Below are positions 42,453 through 50,862 of a stretch of 64,000 bases of DNA, in pieces. This DNA comes from CAZLPZ01 sp964561535 (GTDB taxonomy: Bacteria > Pseudomonadota > Alphaproteobacteria > Micavibrionales > Micavibrionaceae). The position numbers and the translations under genes are program-made. Position 1 is the stretch's first letter, and every line of letters begins with the position of its first letter. A model generated the notes under the pieces. The model was not told the origin of the DNA and searched no databases. It saw only the letters and a program-made list of their open reading frames with translations. Location of the stretch: the NCBI GenBank assembly GCA_964561535.1, contig CAZLPZ010000001.1, positions 41,784-105,783 on the forward strand. Reading direction: 5' to 3'.

Positions 42453-43853
42453 ATGCCCCCCCCATCCTCAGACCTCATTATTATAGGCGCCGGGCCCGGC
42501 GGCTATGTCGCCGCCATTCGGGCTGCCCAACTGGGGATGAATGTCACGCTCGTCGAGGCCAATCATTTGGGCGGCATATGTTTAAATTGGGGCTGCATTC
42601 CCACCAAGGCCCTCCTCCGATCCGCCGAGATCCTACGTACAGCCCAGCACGCCGCCGAATTTGGGATCAAAATCAAAGATATATCGATCGATATTCAAAA
42701 AATAGTTGAACGCAGCCGCGGGGTCGCTAAACAACTCTCGGGCGGGATCGGGCATCTCCTCAAAAAAAATAAAGTCACCATCATTGATGGTTATGGGAAA
42801 ATTGCGGGCCCAGGTCGAGTCCTGGTCGAGAAAGATGGCAAGAAAATCGCCGATCTCACCGCAAAAAATATTATCATTGCCACGGGGGCCCGGGCCCGAG
42901 TCCTTCCCGGATTAGAACCTGACGGGAAACGCGTCTGGTCCTACCGCGAAGCCATGACCCCCTCCGAAATGCCCCAATCTGTTTTGGTCGTTGGATCCGG
43001 CGCCATCGGTATTGAATTTGCTAGCTTTTATAACGCCTTGGGTGCCAATGTGACGGTCGTCGAGGTCATCGATCGTATCCTCCCCGCCGAAGACCCCGAA
43101 ATTTCAACCCTGGCGCGTCAATCATTTGAAAAACAAGGTATTCGTATTATCACGAATGCTAAAGTGACAAAATTGGACCGCGCTGCCGCGCATGTCACCG
43201 CGCATATCGACATCGCGGGAAAGATAGAACAAATCAAAGTTACCCATGTCATTTCTGCCGTGGGCGTCGTGGCGAACACCGAAAATATCGGCCTGGATAC
43301 CGTGCCGCGTGTAAAACTGGACCGCGGGTGCATCGGAATCGATCCATTCTGTGCGACCGGCGAACCCGGCATTTATGCCATTGGGGATGTGACCCCGGGA
43401 CCGTGGTTGGCGCACAAGGCGTCCCACGAAGCCATTATTTGTATTGAAAAAATCGCGGGTCTGCACCCCCACCCCATCAACCGGGGCAATATCCCCGGAT
43501 GCACCTATTGCCATCCGCAAATCGCATCTGTCGGGTTGACAGAAGAAAAGGCGATCGCCGCGGGCCACACGGTCAAGGTCGGGCGCTTCCCGTTTATGGG
43601 TAATGGCAAGGCCATCGCGTTGGGCGAACCCGAGGGGTTGGTCAAAACCGTGTTCGATGCCAAAACTGGGGAATTGCTGGGCGCCCACATGATTGGAGCC
43701 GAGGTCACTGAACTGATCCAAGGATACGTCATCGGTAAAACCGCCGAACTGACCGAAGAAGATTTTATGCACACCATTTTCCCGCATCCGACATTATCGG
43801 AAATGATGCATGAATCGGTGTTGTCGGCGTATGGTCGGGCGGTTCATTTTTAA
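42453..43853 (+). CDS. lpdA: Dihydrolipoamide dehydrogenase (E3)
   Basis: A 466-aa flavin disulfide reductase that reoxidises lipoyl groups of 2-oxo acid dehydrogenases. FAD-binding GAGPGGYVAAIRAAQLG, redox disulfide in GGICLNWGCIPTKALLRS, NAD-binding VVGSGAIGIEFASF, second FAD motif GIYAIGDVT, and C-terminal His-Glu pair in HPHPTLSEMMHES are all present. The Asn-Trp between the cysteines (C-LNW-GC) is typical of bacterial E3. No E1/E2 genes lie next to it, so it may serve several complexes. Confidence 0.95.
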   Translation: MPPPSSDLIIIGAGPGGYVAAIRAAQLGMNVTLVEANHLGGICLNWGCIPTKALLRSAEILRTAQHAAEFGIKIKDISIDIQKIVERSRGVAKQLSGGIGHLLKKNKVTIIDGYGKIAGPGRVLVEKDGKKIADLTAKNIIIATGARARVLPGLEPDGKRVWSYREAMTPSEMPQSVLVVGSGAIGIEFASFYNALGANVTVVEVIDRILPAEDPEISTLARQSFEKQGIRIITNAKVTKLDRAAAHVTAHIDIAGKIEQIKVTHVISAVGVVANTENIGLDTVPRVKLDRGCIGIDPFCATGEPGIYAIGDVTPGPWLAHKASHEAIICIEKIAGLHPHPINRGNIPGCTYCHPQIASVGLTEEKAIAAGHTVKVGRFPFMGNGKAIALGEPEGLVKTVFDAKTGELLGAHMIGAEVTELIQGYVIGKTAELTEEDFMHTIFPHPTLSEMMHESVLSAYGRAVHF

Positions 43854-43956
43854 ATAATATAGTTACGATATAGAAGTATAATAATTTAGAAAAAATTTTA
43901 CATAATAATTTTCAATTTCTGTGCCATAATTATATTGCCTAATAAATAAAAAAATC

Positions 43957-43998
43957 TTGAATTATTGCCATAATGTGATTATACCCCTTACCTATAAT
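43957..43998 (+). promoter_or_regulatory. Promoter region of the pentein-family enzyme gene
   Basis: TTGAAT (43957-43962), 17 bases, then TATACC (43980-43985) is one candidate. A consensus TATAAT (43993-43998) just downstream is another -10 with a poor -35. The whole gap 43854-44022 is strongly AT-rich. GGAGGGGAAAT provides a strong ribosome-binding site before the ATG at 44023. Confidence 0.4.
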
Positions 43999-44022
43999 AC
44001 ATAAGTACTGGAGGGGAAATAT

Positions 44023-45327
44023 ATGCACGGCAACGAGTTTATTACCAGTGAGATTCAATTTGATCATGATGCGCATTGTCTTTTGCTGTCTGGTCTCCCG
44101 GTAACTGGGACACCTATTGATGCACAAGACAAAATGAAACGTTTTGCACGGTTGGTTGATGTACCGATGCAGGACGATAACGCGCTTATCCCTCTTATCA
44201 AGCTTGTTTTTCAGCCCGTTATCGTCCCTAAAGTAGAACTTGATGCTTCAATATCAAAACCGTCAGATCACCCAATTATCGTGATGGGGCCAACCGCCGG
44301 GCATACACCGACCACATACAATTTACTGGACGCCAATGATCATGCAATCGCCATTTCTAATCAGATCCTTGCTGTGGGTTGGGAGATGACACGACAAGCA
44401 TTAACCCAAATGGGTGCAGAGGTTATGGTTTCGCAAGATATCTATTCAGAAGTTGGGATTGTTATGCGCGCTCCTGATGGAGCCATGCAACCCGTGCAAC
44501 AAATCTTCACAAGAGATTCAGGTGTTATGATTGGTGATGATTATTTCATCGCAAGTGAAGAGGCTATTTACGATATCAGCATGAAGGCAATGCGTTCTGC
44601 AGCTGGTCCTGCCGCTCAACTGTCATCACGAGCACAGAAATTGGCACAGCTTATGGCAGGATTAAAACCACGATTTGGATATAACGTTGCCCGAGCTTTT
44701 AATATTGCCGGAAAATCATTAGAAACTCGCACAATTGATGCCTTTTTTGAAGGTGGCGATATTTTTGTGGACCCACGAAAAGGCATAATTCTTGTCGGAG
44801 ATGATCAACGCACTAATGATCGAACTCGCGGCCTTGTCGAACATAACCAAAGGCTGAGTACTGCGTTCACAGAAATTACAGGCAAACGTCCCATTACTAT
44901 TGAACGCCCCTATAGTTTAGATGGTAAAGGTCGTGATGATGGCGAGCGTTTCCATCTTGATTGCTTTATGGCTTTGTTGCCAAAAGGTGAATTATTGGTC
45001 GATCCGCGATATACAACGCCTAAATCGCTTGAGGTTCTTAAAGGACTTTATGGAGAAAATCTGATCGTTATTGGTCCAGAAAATCCGACGACGACAACGG
45101 GACCTGTCGGAACTGGTCAGGTACCCAACTACACTGCCAATCTTGTGGCTGTTGGCAATCAATTATTGATGCCGACCTGCAGTTCAGCATTGAAAGCTAC
45201 CTTAGAAGGTCGAGGCTATACAGTTGTAACCGCCCAAAACTTTAATGCACCGCCGGGATTATTTTATATGCGTGGGGGGGGAATTCATTGCGTAACGCAA
45301 GACTTCCCATCTTATAAGATTCAGTAA
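44023..45327 (+). CDS. Pentein-fold guanidino-group enzyme (arginine deiminase/amidinotransferase superfamily)
   Basis: A 434-aa protein with an unusual N-terminal ~85 residues and a pentein catalytic domain. Visible active-site elements are FTRDSGVMIGD (Arg164-Asp165), FFEGGDIFVD (Glu243 and Asp246), FHLDCFMALLP (catalytic His311 with Asp313) and the nucleophile Cys423 in GGGIHCVTQD near the end. This is the arrangement of arginine/peptidylarginine/agmatine deiminases, DDAH and amidinotransferases, which attack a guanidinium carbon through Cys. The exact substrate (arginine, methylarginine, agmatine or another) cannot be read from sequence. It is a single-gene unit with its own promoter and AT-rich flanks. 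Confidence 0.8.
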   Translation: MHGNEFITSEIQFDHDAHCLLLSGLPVTGTPIDAQDKMKRFARLVDVPMQDDNALIPLIKLVFQPVIVPKVELDASISKPSDHPIIVMGPTAGHTPTTYNLLDANDHAIAISNQILAVGWEMTRQALTQMGAEVMVSQDIYSEVGIVMRAPDGAMQPVQQIFTRDSGVMIGDDYFIASEEAIYDISMKAMRSAAGPAAQLSSRAQKLAQLMAGLKPRFGYNVARAFNIAGKSLETRTIDAFFEGGDIFVDPRKGIILVGDDQRTNDRTRGLVEHNQRLSTAFTEITGKRPITIERPYSLDGKGRDDGERFHLDCFMALLPKGELLVDPRYTTPKSLEVLKGLYGENLIVIGPENPTTTTGPVGTGQVPNYTANLVAVGNQLLMPTCSSALKATLEGRGYTVVTAQNFNAPPGLFYMRGGGIHCVTQDFPSYKIQ

Positions 45328-45418
45328 ATTCATATAATCAGATCACGAACCCAGAAGTATATCTTTTAAAATTATATAAAATAACTTCTATCCGACATAA
45401 CAAACTTTATCATCCCCC

Positions 45419-46141
45419 CTACCCCGCTCTTTGAAACGCCATAATGTAATTGACGTCGAGATCATGCGGGGCAAGAGCAAATTCGCGGGCAACGGGACGA
45501 TACATGATGCCACTCGCCGCAACCACGTCACACCCCCGCGCGCGCATCCTTGCCGTTAAATCCGACGGCCGCATAAATTTCCGCCAATCATGCGTGCCGC
45601 GAGGTACCCATCCCAAAATATATTCAGCAGCAATCACCCCCAAAGCAAACGATTTGATCGTCCGGTTCAAGGTCGAGAGAAACACAATTCCCCCGGGGCG
45701 CACACAAGCGGTCAATTCATCCAAAAACACATCCGGCGCGTCCACATGCTCAATAATTTCAAGTGCGCTCACCGTGTCAAATAATTCTTGTTTATGACCC
45801 TTCCGAAACACCTCAATCGATTGGGCATGATACGTAATATCAAGTTCGGCGCCCTGAGCGTGCACACGCGCCACAGAAATTGCCTGATCATCGGCATCCA
45901 AACCCGTCACGTGTGCCCCAAGCCGCGCGAAAGGTTCAGAAACCAACCCACCGCCACACCCAACATCCAGATGGGTCCAATTTTTAAAAACAGGGACCTC
46001 TTTCAAAACATCGACCATAAAGGCCATCCGCACCGGGTTCAAAACATGAAGCGGCGCAAACGGGCCTTCTGTATCCCACCAGGCCATTGAATCCTTTTGA
46101 AATTGCTCAATTTCTTTCTCATTAATTGTTGTATTTACCAT
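45419..46141 (-). CDS. ubiG: Ubiquinone biosynthesis O-methyltransferase UbiG
   Basis: A 240-aa SAM-dependent methyltransferase that catalyses both O-methylations in ubiquinone synthesis. The N-terminal motif FQKDSMAWWDTEGPFAPLH is diagnostic of UbiG/Coq3. SAM motif I is HLDVGCGGGLVSEP, the acidic motif is VTGLDADDQAI, and the post motifs are SALEIIEHVD and PGGIVFLSTLNRT. It is complete and stands alone, convergent with the pentein gene over a 91-base gap that holds an AT-rich imperfect hairpin. Confidence 0.95.
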   Translation of the reverse strand: MVNTTINEKEIEQFQKDSMAWWDTEGPFAPLHVLNPVRMAFMVDVLKEVPVFKNWTHLDVGCGGGLVSEPFARLGAHVTGLDADDQAISVARVHAQGAELDITYHAQSIEVFRKGHKQELFDTVSALEIIEHVDAPDVFLDELTACVRPGGIVFLSTLNRTIKSFALGVIAAEYILGWVPRGTHDWRKFMRPSDLTARMRARGCDVVAASGIMYRPVAREFALAPHDLDVNYIMAFQRAG

Positions 46142-46362
46142 TCAAAAGAACCCATCTATCTGTAAAAAGAGAGCCCTATTCTTGCCCCCCCTCCCCCTAA
46201 AAATCAAGGAGAATCGATAAAAGAGGGCGTGACGTGGCATTCGTAAACCGTTATGATAACGCATGTCGCCTCGGTGCAAGCTGTGGGCCCGTAATATCTA
46301 CATCCCGGCCCAAGCCAGGATGACACTGTTCTGACAAAAACCATGACCCGGAGAAATTTGCC

Positions 46363-47121
46363 ATGATTTTAACCATCCTCCTTTGTTGTTTAATGGGATA
46401 TTTAATTGGGTCAGTTCCCTTTGGATTACTTTTGACGCGATTTGCAGGAACCGCAGACATCCGCAATATTGGATCCGGTAATATTGGTGCAACAAATGTG
46501 TTACGTACAGGACATACAAAACTCGCCGCCCTCACCCTGATCTTCGATATCGCCAAAGGAGTTATAACGATCGCTCTATCCATACACATTATCCAATTTT
46601 TGATGCCCTTTGCGACCGAAACTGACCCTAAATGTGCCCCCGATATTCATGTTTTAAATTTCTTTTACGACCCATGCGGATATTCAGCAGGACTGATGGA
46701 ATATGTCCTGTTCTTATCTGGCGCTGCAGCGGTCATCGGCCATATGTTTCCAATTTGGTTGAACTATAAAGGCGGCAAAGGTGTCGCAACATTCTTTGGC
46801 GTTACCCTGGGGTTCATGATGATGGCTGGATTATTGACCATGGCAACATGGTTCGTTGTGGCCATTATTACCAAACGATCATCGGTTGCCGCCCTGGTAT
46901 CTGTGGCCTTAACCCCTGTTTTCATGTCCGTTTTTTTAATGGAAGAAATTCTAACGTTATTTTCAAATCACCCCACACCTTATTCATCTGAATCCATGGG
47001 CCCCTTAATGGGAACCGTCGCGCTCGCCGGATTGATCTTTTACCAACATCGTGAAAATATCAAACGGCTGATCGCTGGGACCGAACCTAAAATTAATCTG
47101 AACCACAAGATTTCTGCATGA
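46363..47121 (+). CDS. plsY: Glycerol-3-phosphate acyltransferase PlsY
   Basis: A 252-aa multi-pass membrane enzyme that transfers the acyl group from acyl-phosphate (made by PlsX) to glycerol-3-phosphate. Motif 1 is GSVPFGLLL, motif 2 is RNIGSGNIGATNVLR, motif 3 is FDIAKGVI, and the later GHMFPIWLNYKGGKGVATFFG is the phosphate-binding motif. It is longer than the usual ~200 residues because of a polar insertion (about residues 85-115, ETDPKCAPDIHV onward) between membrane segments. Its stop overlaps the dprA start by four bases. A 13-base palindrome lies upstream at 46249-46261, and part of the dispersed repeat lies around 46301-46326. Confidence 0.93.
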   Translation: MILTILLCCLMGYLIGSVPFGLLLTRFAGTADIRNIGSGNIGATNVLRTGHTKLAALTLIFDIAKGVITIALSIHIIQFLMPFATETDPKCAPDIHVLNFFYDPCGYSAGLMEYVLFLSGAAAVIGHMFPIWLNYKGGKGVATFFGVTLGFMMMAGLLTMATWFVVAIITKRSSVAALVSVALTPVFMSVFLMEEILTLFSNHPTPYSSESMGPLMGTVALAGLIFYQHRENIKRLIAGTEPKINLNHKISA

Positions 47122-48281
47122 TCCCGCTACGCCTCTTAACCGACACTGAACGCCGCGATTGGTGGCAATTGTCACGAACCGAGGGTATTGGGCCCATCAC
47201 GTTCTTTCGTTTAATCGAACGATACGGGACGGCAGCGCGCGCGATCGAGTCTTTGCCCGATCTCTCCAAACGCGGGGGGCGCAAAACACCACTGATCGCT
47301 TTTTCGCGTGGTCAAGCCGAAGACGAAATCGCCACCATGATCAAAGCCCACGGACGCATGATTGCATCTTGCGAGCCCCATTACCCCCCTCTATTGCGAA
47401 ATATTGACGACGCACCACCTTTTTTGGTGATCAAAGGCAATCCCGAAATATGGAGCGATAAAACCTGTATTGGTATGGTTGGCGCGCGTAATGCGTCCCT
47501 GCCGGGCCGCAAAATGGCAATGACATTAGCACGCGATTTAGGGGCACGGGGCTATATCATTGTATCGGGCCTCGCCCGTGGCATTGACGCGGCAGCCCAC
47601 GAAGGATCGATGAAAACCGGTACCATGGCGGTCGTTGCCGGCGGCGTTGACATCATATACCCGCCCGAAAATCAAAAACTATATGATGACGTTTGTGCAA
47701 CAGGCGTCGTTATTTCAGAACACCCGTGCGGCACCGAACCGAAAGCACCCTATTTCCCACGCCGTAACCGGATCATTTCCGGCCTATCCGCGGGCGTCGT
47801 GCTCGTCGAGGCGACTGTCAATTCTGGATCCCTCATCACCACGCGCTATGCCTTGGAACAGGGCCGCGATGTATTTGCGGTGCCCGGAAGCCCGATGGAT
47901 CCGCGAGCGGGCGGGCCAAACCAATTGATCCGCGACGGCGCGGTGCTCGTTGAACGCGCCGAACATATTATATCGGCCTTATCCCCGCCCCCACGTATTC
48001 AAACATTATGTGATATATCAGCAAATGATTATACATCTCCTGTCCCCACATTCGACGACGCACGGGTAACCGCCGCGCGCACGAAAATGATCGAATGTTT
48101 GTCATATACACCAATACGGATTGACGAGATCGCTCGGACATGTCAATTGAATATCGAACTGGTTCAGGTCGCCTTGTTGGAACTTGAACTGGGCGGGTGG
48201 GTCGAACGCCTGCCGGGTAACCGTATTGCTTTGATAGATAAGGATTTTTTACTTGACCTCTCCCGCGCTTGTGATCGTTGA
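47118..48281 (+). CDS. dprA: DNA-processing protein DprA
   Basis: A 387-aa DprA/Smf protein that loads RecA on incoming single-stranded DNA in transformation. It has an N-terminal SAM-like helical region, a Rossmann core with MVGARNASLPGRKMA, VSGLARGIDAAAHEGSM and EHPCGTEPKAPYFPRRNRII, and a C-terminal winged helix (about 315-385; PIRIDEIARTCQLNIELVQ) found in many alphaproteobacteria. It follows plsY with a four-base overlap. The topA reading frame begins inside its last 29 bases. Confidence 0.94.
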   Translation: MIPLRLLTDTERRDWWQLSRTEGIGPITFFRLIERYGTAARAIESLPDLSKRGGRKTPLIAFSRGQAEDEIATMIKAHGRMIASCEPHYPPLLRNIDDAPPFLVIKGNPEIWSDKTCIGMVGARNASLPGRKMAMTLARDLGARGYIIVSGLARGIDAAAHEGSMKTGTMAVVAGGVDIIYPPENQKLYDDVCATGVVISEHPCGTEPKAPYFPRRNRIISGLSAGVVLVEATVNSGSLITTRYALEQGRDVFAVPGSPMDPRAGGPNQLIRDGAVLVERAEHIISALSPPPRIQTLCDISANDYTSPVPTFDDARVTAARTKMIECLSYTPIRIDEIARTCQLNIELVQVALLELELGGWVERLPGNRIALIDKDFLLDLSRACDR

Positions 48282-50805
48282 ATCCCCGGCCAAAGCCAAA
48301 ACCATCGAGAAATATCTGGGTGGCGGTTATACCGTTTTGGCGTCCTATGGTCATGTCCGCGATTTGCCCCCTAAAAATGGATCGGTCCTGCCGGATGATG
48401 ATTTTAGAATGGCGTGGGAATTAGGCGAACGCGCGGCAAAACCATTCTCAGCCATTGAAAAAGCCCTGAAAAAAGCCGACACCCTTTATCTCGCAACAGA
48501 TCCTGACCGTGAGGGCGAGGCGATTTCATGGCATGTCCAAGAAATGCTTCAGGACCGAAAATTATTGGCCGGCAAAACCGTCCGTCGCGTCACGTTCAAT
48601 GAAATTACCAAAACGGCGATCAAAGAGGCATTCACCCATGCCCGCGATGTTGATCAAGATCTCGTTGACGCATACCTCGCGCGACGCGCGCTTGATTATC
48701 TGGTCGGTTTTACTCTGTCGCCCGTTTTGTGGCGAAAATTACCGGGTTCACGATCGGCCGGACGGGTACAATCTGTCGCCCTGCGCCTGATATGTGAACG
48801 CGAATCTGAAATTGAAAAATTTCGCGCCGATGAATATTGGACGATCGCCGCCAAACTGCATACACCGGACGGCGTGCCTTTCTTTGCGCGTCTGACGCAC
48901 CTGTCGGGAAATAAACTGGACAAGCTGGACATCCCGAACGAGGACAGCGCGCGCCACGCGGTTGATCGGATCAACGCCAAAAAACTCCGTGTAACAAAGA
49001 TCGAAAAAAAACAAGTCCGCCGCAACCCTTATCCTCCCTTTATCACATCTTCCTTACAGATGGAGGCATCGCGCAAGTTGGGATTCGGTGCGGCAACCAC
49101 GATGCGCCTTGCCCAACAACTGTATGAAGGAATCGATTATAATGGCGAAACCGTCGGTCTAATCACCTATATGCGAACCGACGGTATCACCCTGTCTGGC
49201 GAGGCGATCGGCCAAACCCGCGCGACAATCGAAGCCATTTACGGCAAAAAATATGTGCCCGACAGCCCCCGCGCCTATAAATCCAAAGCAAAAAATGCCC
49301 AAGAAGCACACGAGGCCATTCGTCCGACCGATATGTCGCGCAAACCGTGGGACGTCGCCAAACAACTCTCAGACGATCGCTTGGCCAAACTCTATGACCT
49401 CATTTGGAAACGCACCATGGCGTGCCAAATGGAAAGTGCCATTCTTGATCAAGTCGCGGCCGATTTGTCGGACGGTACTGATGATGTCATTTTACGCGCA
49501 AATGGTTCGACTATCCAATTTGATGGGTTCTTAAAACTGTATTCCGAAGACCGCGACGACAAACCCAAAGACGACGATGACGACGACGAAAAAGAACGCC
49601 GTCTACCACCGCTAAACCAAGATGACCCCGTTAAAACGGTGGACGTAACCCCCGACCAACATTTTACCGAACCACCACCCCGTTATTCCGAAGCCTCACT
49701 TGTGAAAAGAATGGAGGAATTAGGTATTGGCCGCCCCTCAACCTATGCGTCCATAATTCAAGTTTTACAAGATCGAAAATATGTAACGCTGGACCGGAAA
49801 CGATTTACACCGGATGATCGGGGGCGACTGGTCACAACGTTCTTGGTTAAATATTTCACCAAATATGTGGACTATGATTTTACCGCAAACCTTGAATCTG
49901 AACTCGATGCGATTTCGGCGGGACACGTCTTTTGGAAGGAAGCGTTGCGCCAATTCTGGACCGATTTTTCGGGCGCGATTGATGGCACCAAAGATTTAAA
50001 AATCCGTGATGTTCTTGATATGCTGAACGCTGAACTCGGGGATCATTTATTCCCACAAATTCCAGGTAAAGGCGACCCCCGTACGTGCCCGGTATGTGGC
50101 AAGGGCGGATTATCCCTGCGGCTTGGAAAATTTGGCGCATTCATCGGGTGTTCCGATTACCCCGAATGCAAATTTACGCGGCCGTTGGTTGTCGATGACG
50201 GTGCCGATGGTCAAGGCACCGAAGGGACAGACGGCCATGCCAACGGTGGCGTTGACGTCCTGGCTGCCGGCCCAAAGGAACTGGGAACCGATCCCTTATC
50301 GGGTCGCACGGTCAGTTTACGCAAAGGGCCGTATGGCCCATATGTACAAATTGATGCGCCACCTGAATCAAAAGACAAACCGAAACGGCAAGGTTTGCCC
50401 CGCGGTTTAAGTGTCAACGATATTGATTTGGCAGCCGCTCTAAAATTGCTGGAACTGCCACGCAATATCGGGCCTCACCCCGAAACCGGCAAAATGATCA
50501 CCGCCGGCATTGGCCGATTTGGGCCATTTGTGAAACATGAGACGACGTTTGCATCAATCCCCAAAGGAGAAGATGTACTCTCAATCGGTATGAACCGCGC
50601 GGTTGATTTGATCACGCAAAAATTATTAAACCTGCCGAAAGGTCGTTGGGGGAAAAAGAAACCCGAGAGCACAGAGGATAAAAAAGAAAGCGCAGAAAAA
50701 TCCGTTAAGATAAAAAAATCACCCGCGAAAAAGGCGGCGGCAAAAAAATCCTCTACCAAAAAAACAGCCGTAAAAAAACTATCCAAAGTAACTAAAACAC
50801 CCTAA
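48253..50805 (+). CDS. topA: DNA topoisomerase I
   Basis: An 850-aa type IA topoisomerase that relaxes negative supercoils. TOPRIM motif is VIVESPAKAKTIEKYLGG with DPDREGEAI. The catalytic tyrosine is in GLITYMRTDG. Family segments DYLVGFTLSPVLWRKLPG and SAGRVQSVALRLI are complete. One four-cysteine zinc finger is present (CPVCGKGG, later CSDYPEC), followed by Topo C-terminal repeats (RTVSLRKGPYGPYVQI, AGIGRFGPFVKH), and a lysine/alanine-rich tail. There is an acidic insertion (DDKPKDDDDDDEKERR). The start is a TTG at 48253 with AAGGA nine bases upstream and overlaps dprA by 29 bases; no in-frame ATG precedes the conserved start. Confidence 0.94.
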   Translation: MTSPALVIVESPAKAKTIEKYLGGGYTVLASYGHVRDLPPKNGSVLPDDDFRMAWELGERAAKPFSAIEKALKKADTLYLATDPDREGEAISWHVQEMLQDRKLLAGKTVRRVTFNEITKTAIKEAFTHARDVDQDLVDAYLARRALDYLVGFTLSPVLWRKLPGSRSAGRVQSVALRLICERESEIEKFRADEYWTIAAKLHTPDGVPFFARLTHLSGNKLDKLDIPNEDSARHAVDRINAKKLRVTKIEKKQVRRNPYPPFITSSLQMEASRKLGFGAATTMRLAQQLYEGIDYNGETVGLITYMRTDGITLSGEAIGQTRATIEAIYGKKYVPDSPRAYKSKAKNAQEAHEAIRPTDMSRKPWDVAKQLSDDRLAKLYDLIWKRTMACQMESAILDQVAADLSDGTDDVILRANGSTIQFDGFLKLYSEDRDDKPKDDDDDDEKERRLPPLNQDDPVKTVDVTPDQHFTEPPPRYSEASLVKRMEELGIGRPSTYASIIQVLQDRKYVTLDRKRFTPDDRGRLVTTFLVKYFTKYVDYDFTANLESELDAISAGHVFWKEALRQFWTDFSGAIDGTKDLKIRDVLDMLNAELGDHLFPQIPGKGDPRTCPVCGKGGLSLRLGKFGAFIGCSDYPECKFTRPLVVDDGADGQGTEGTDGHANGGVDVLAAGPKELGTDPLSGRTVSLRKGPYGPYVQIDAPPESKDKPKRQGLPRGLSVNDIDLAAALKLLELPRNIGPHPETGKMITAGIGRFGPFVKHETTFASIPKGEDVLSIGMNRAVDLITQKLLNLPKGRWGKKKPESTEDKKESAEKSVKIKKSPAKKAAAKKSSTKKTAVKKLSKVTKTP

Positions 50806-50862
50806 ACGCTTTCACCCCTCTCCTACCGAGAAAAGCGTTAAATAGAAAAGAAATAAATAAAT

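Noticed and set aside
43122..43787. 221-codon minus-strand frame opposite lpdA
   Set aside because: Shadow of the E3 gene; no conserved features.
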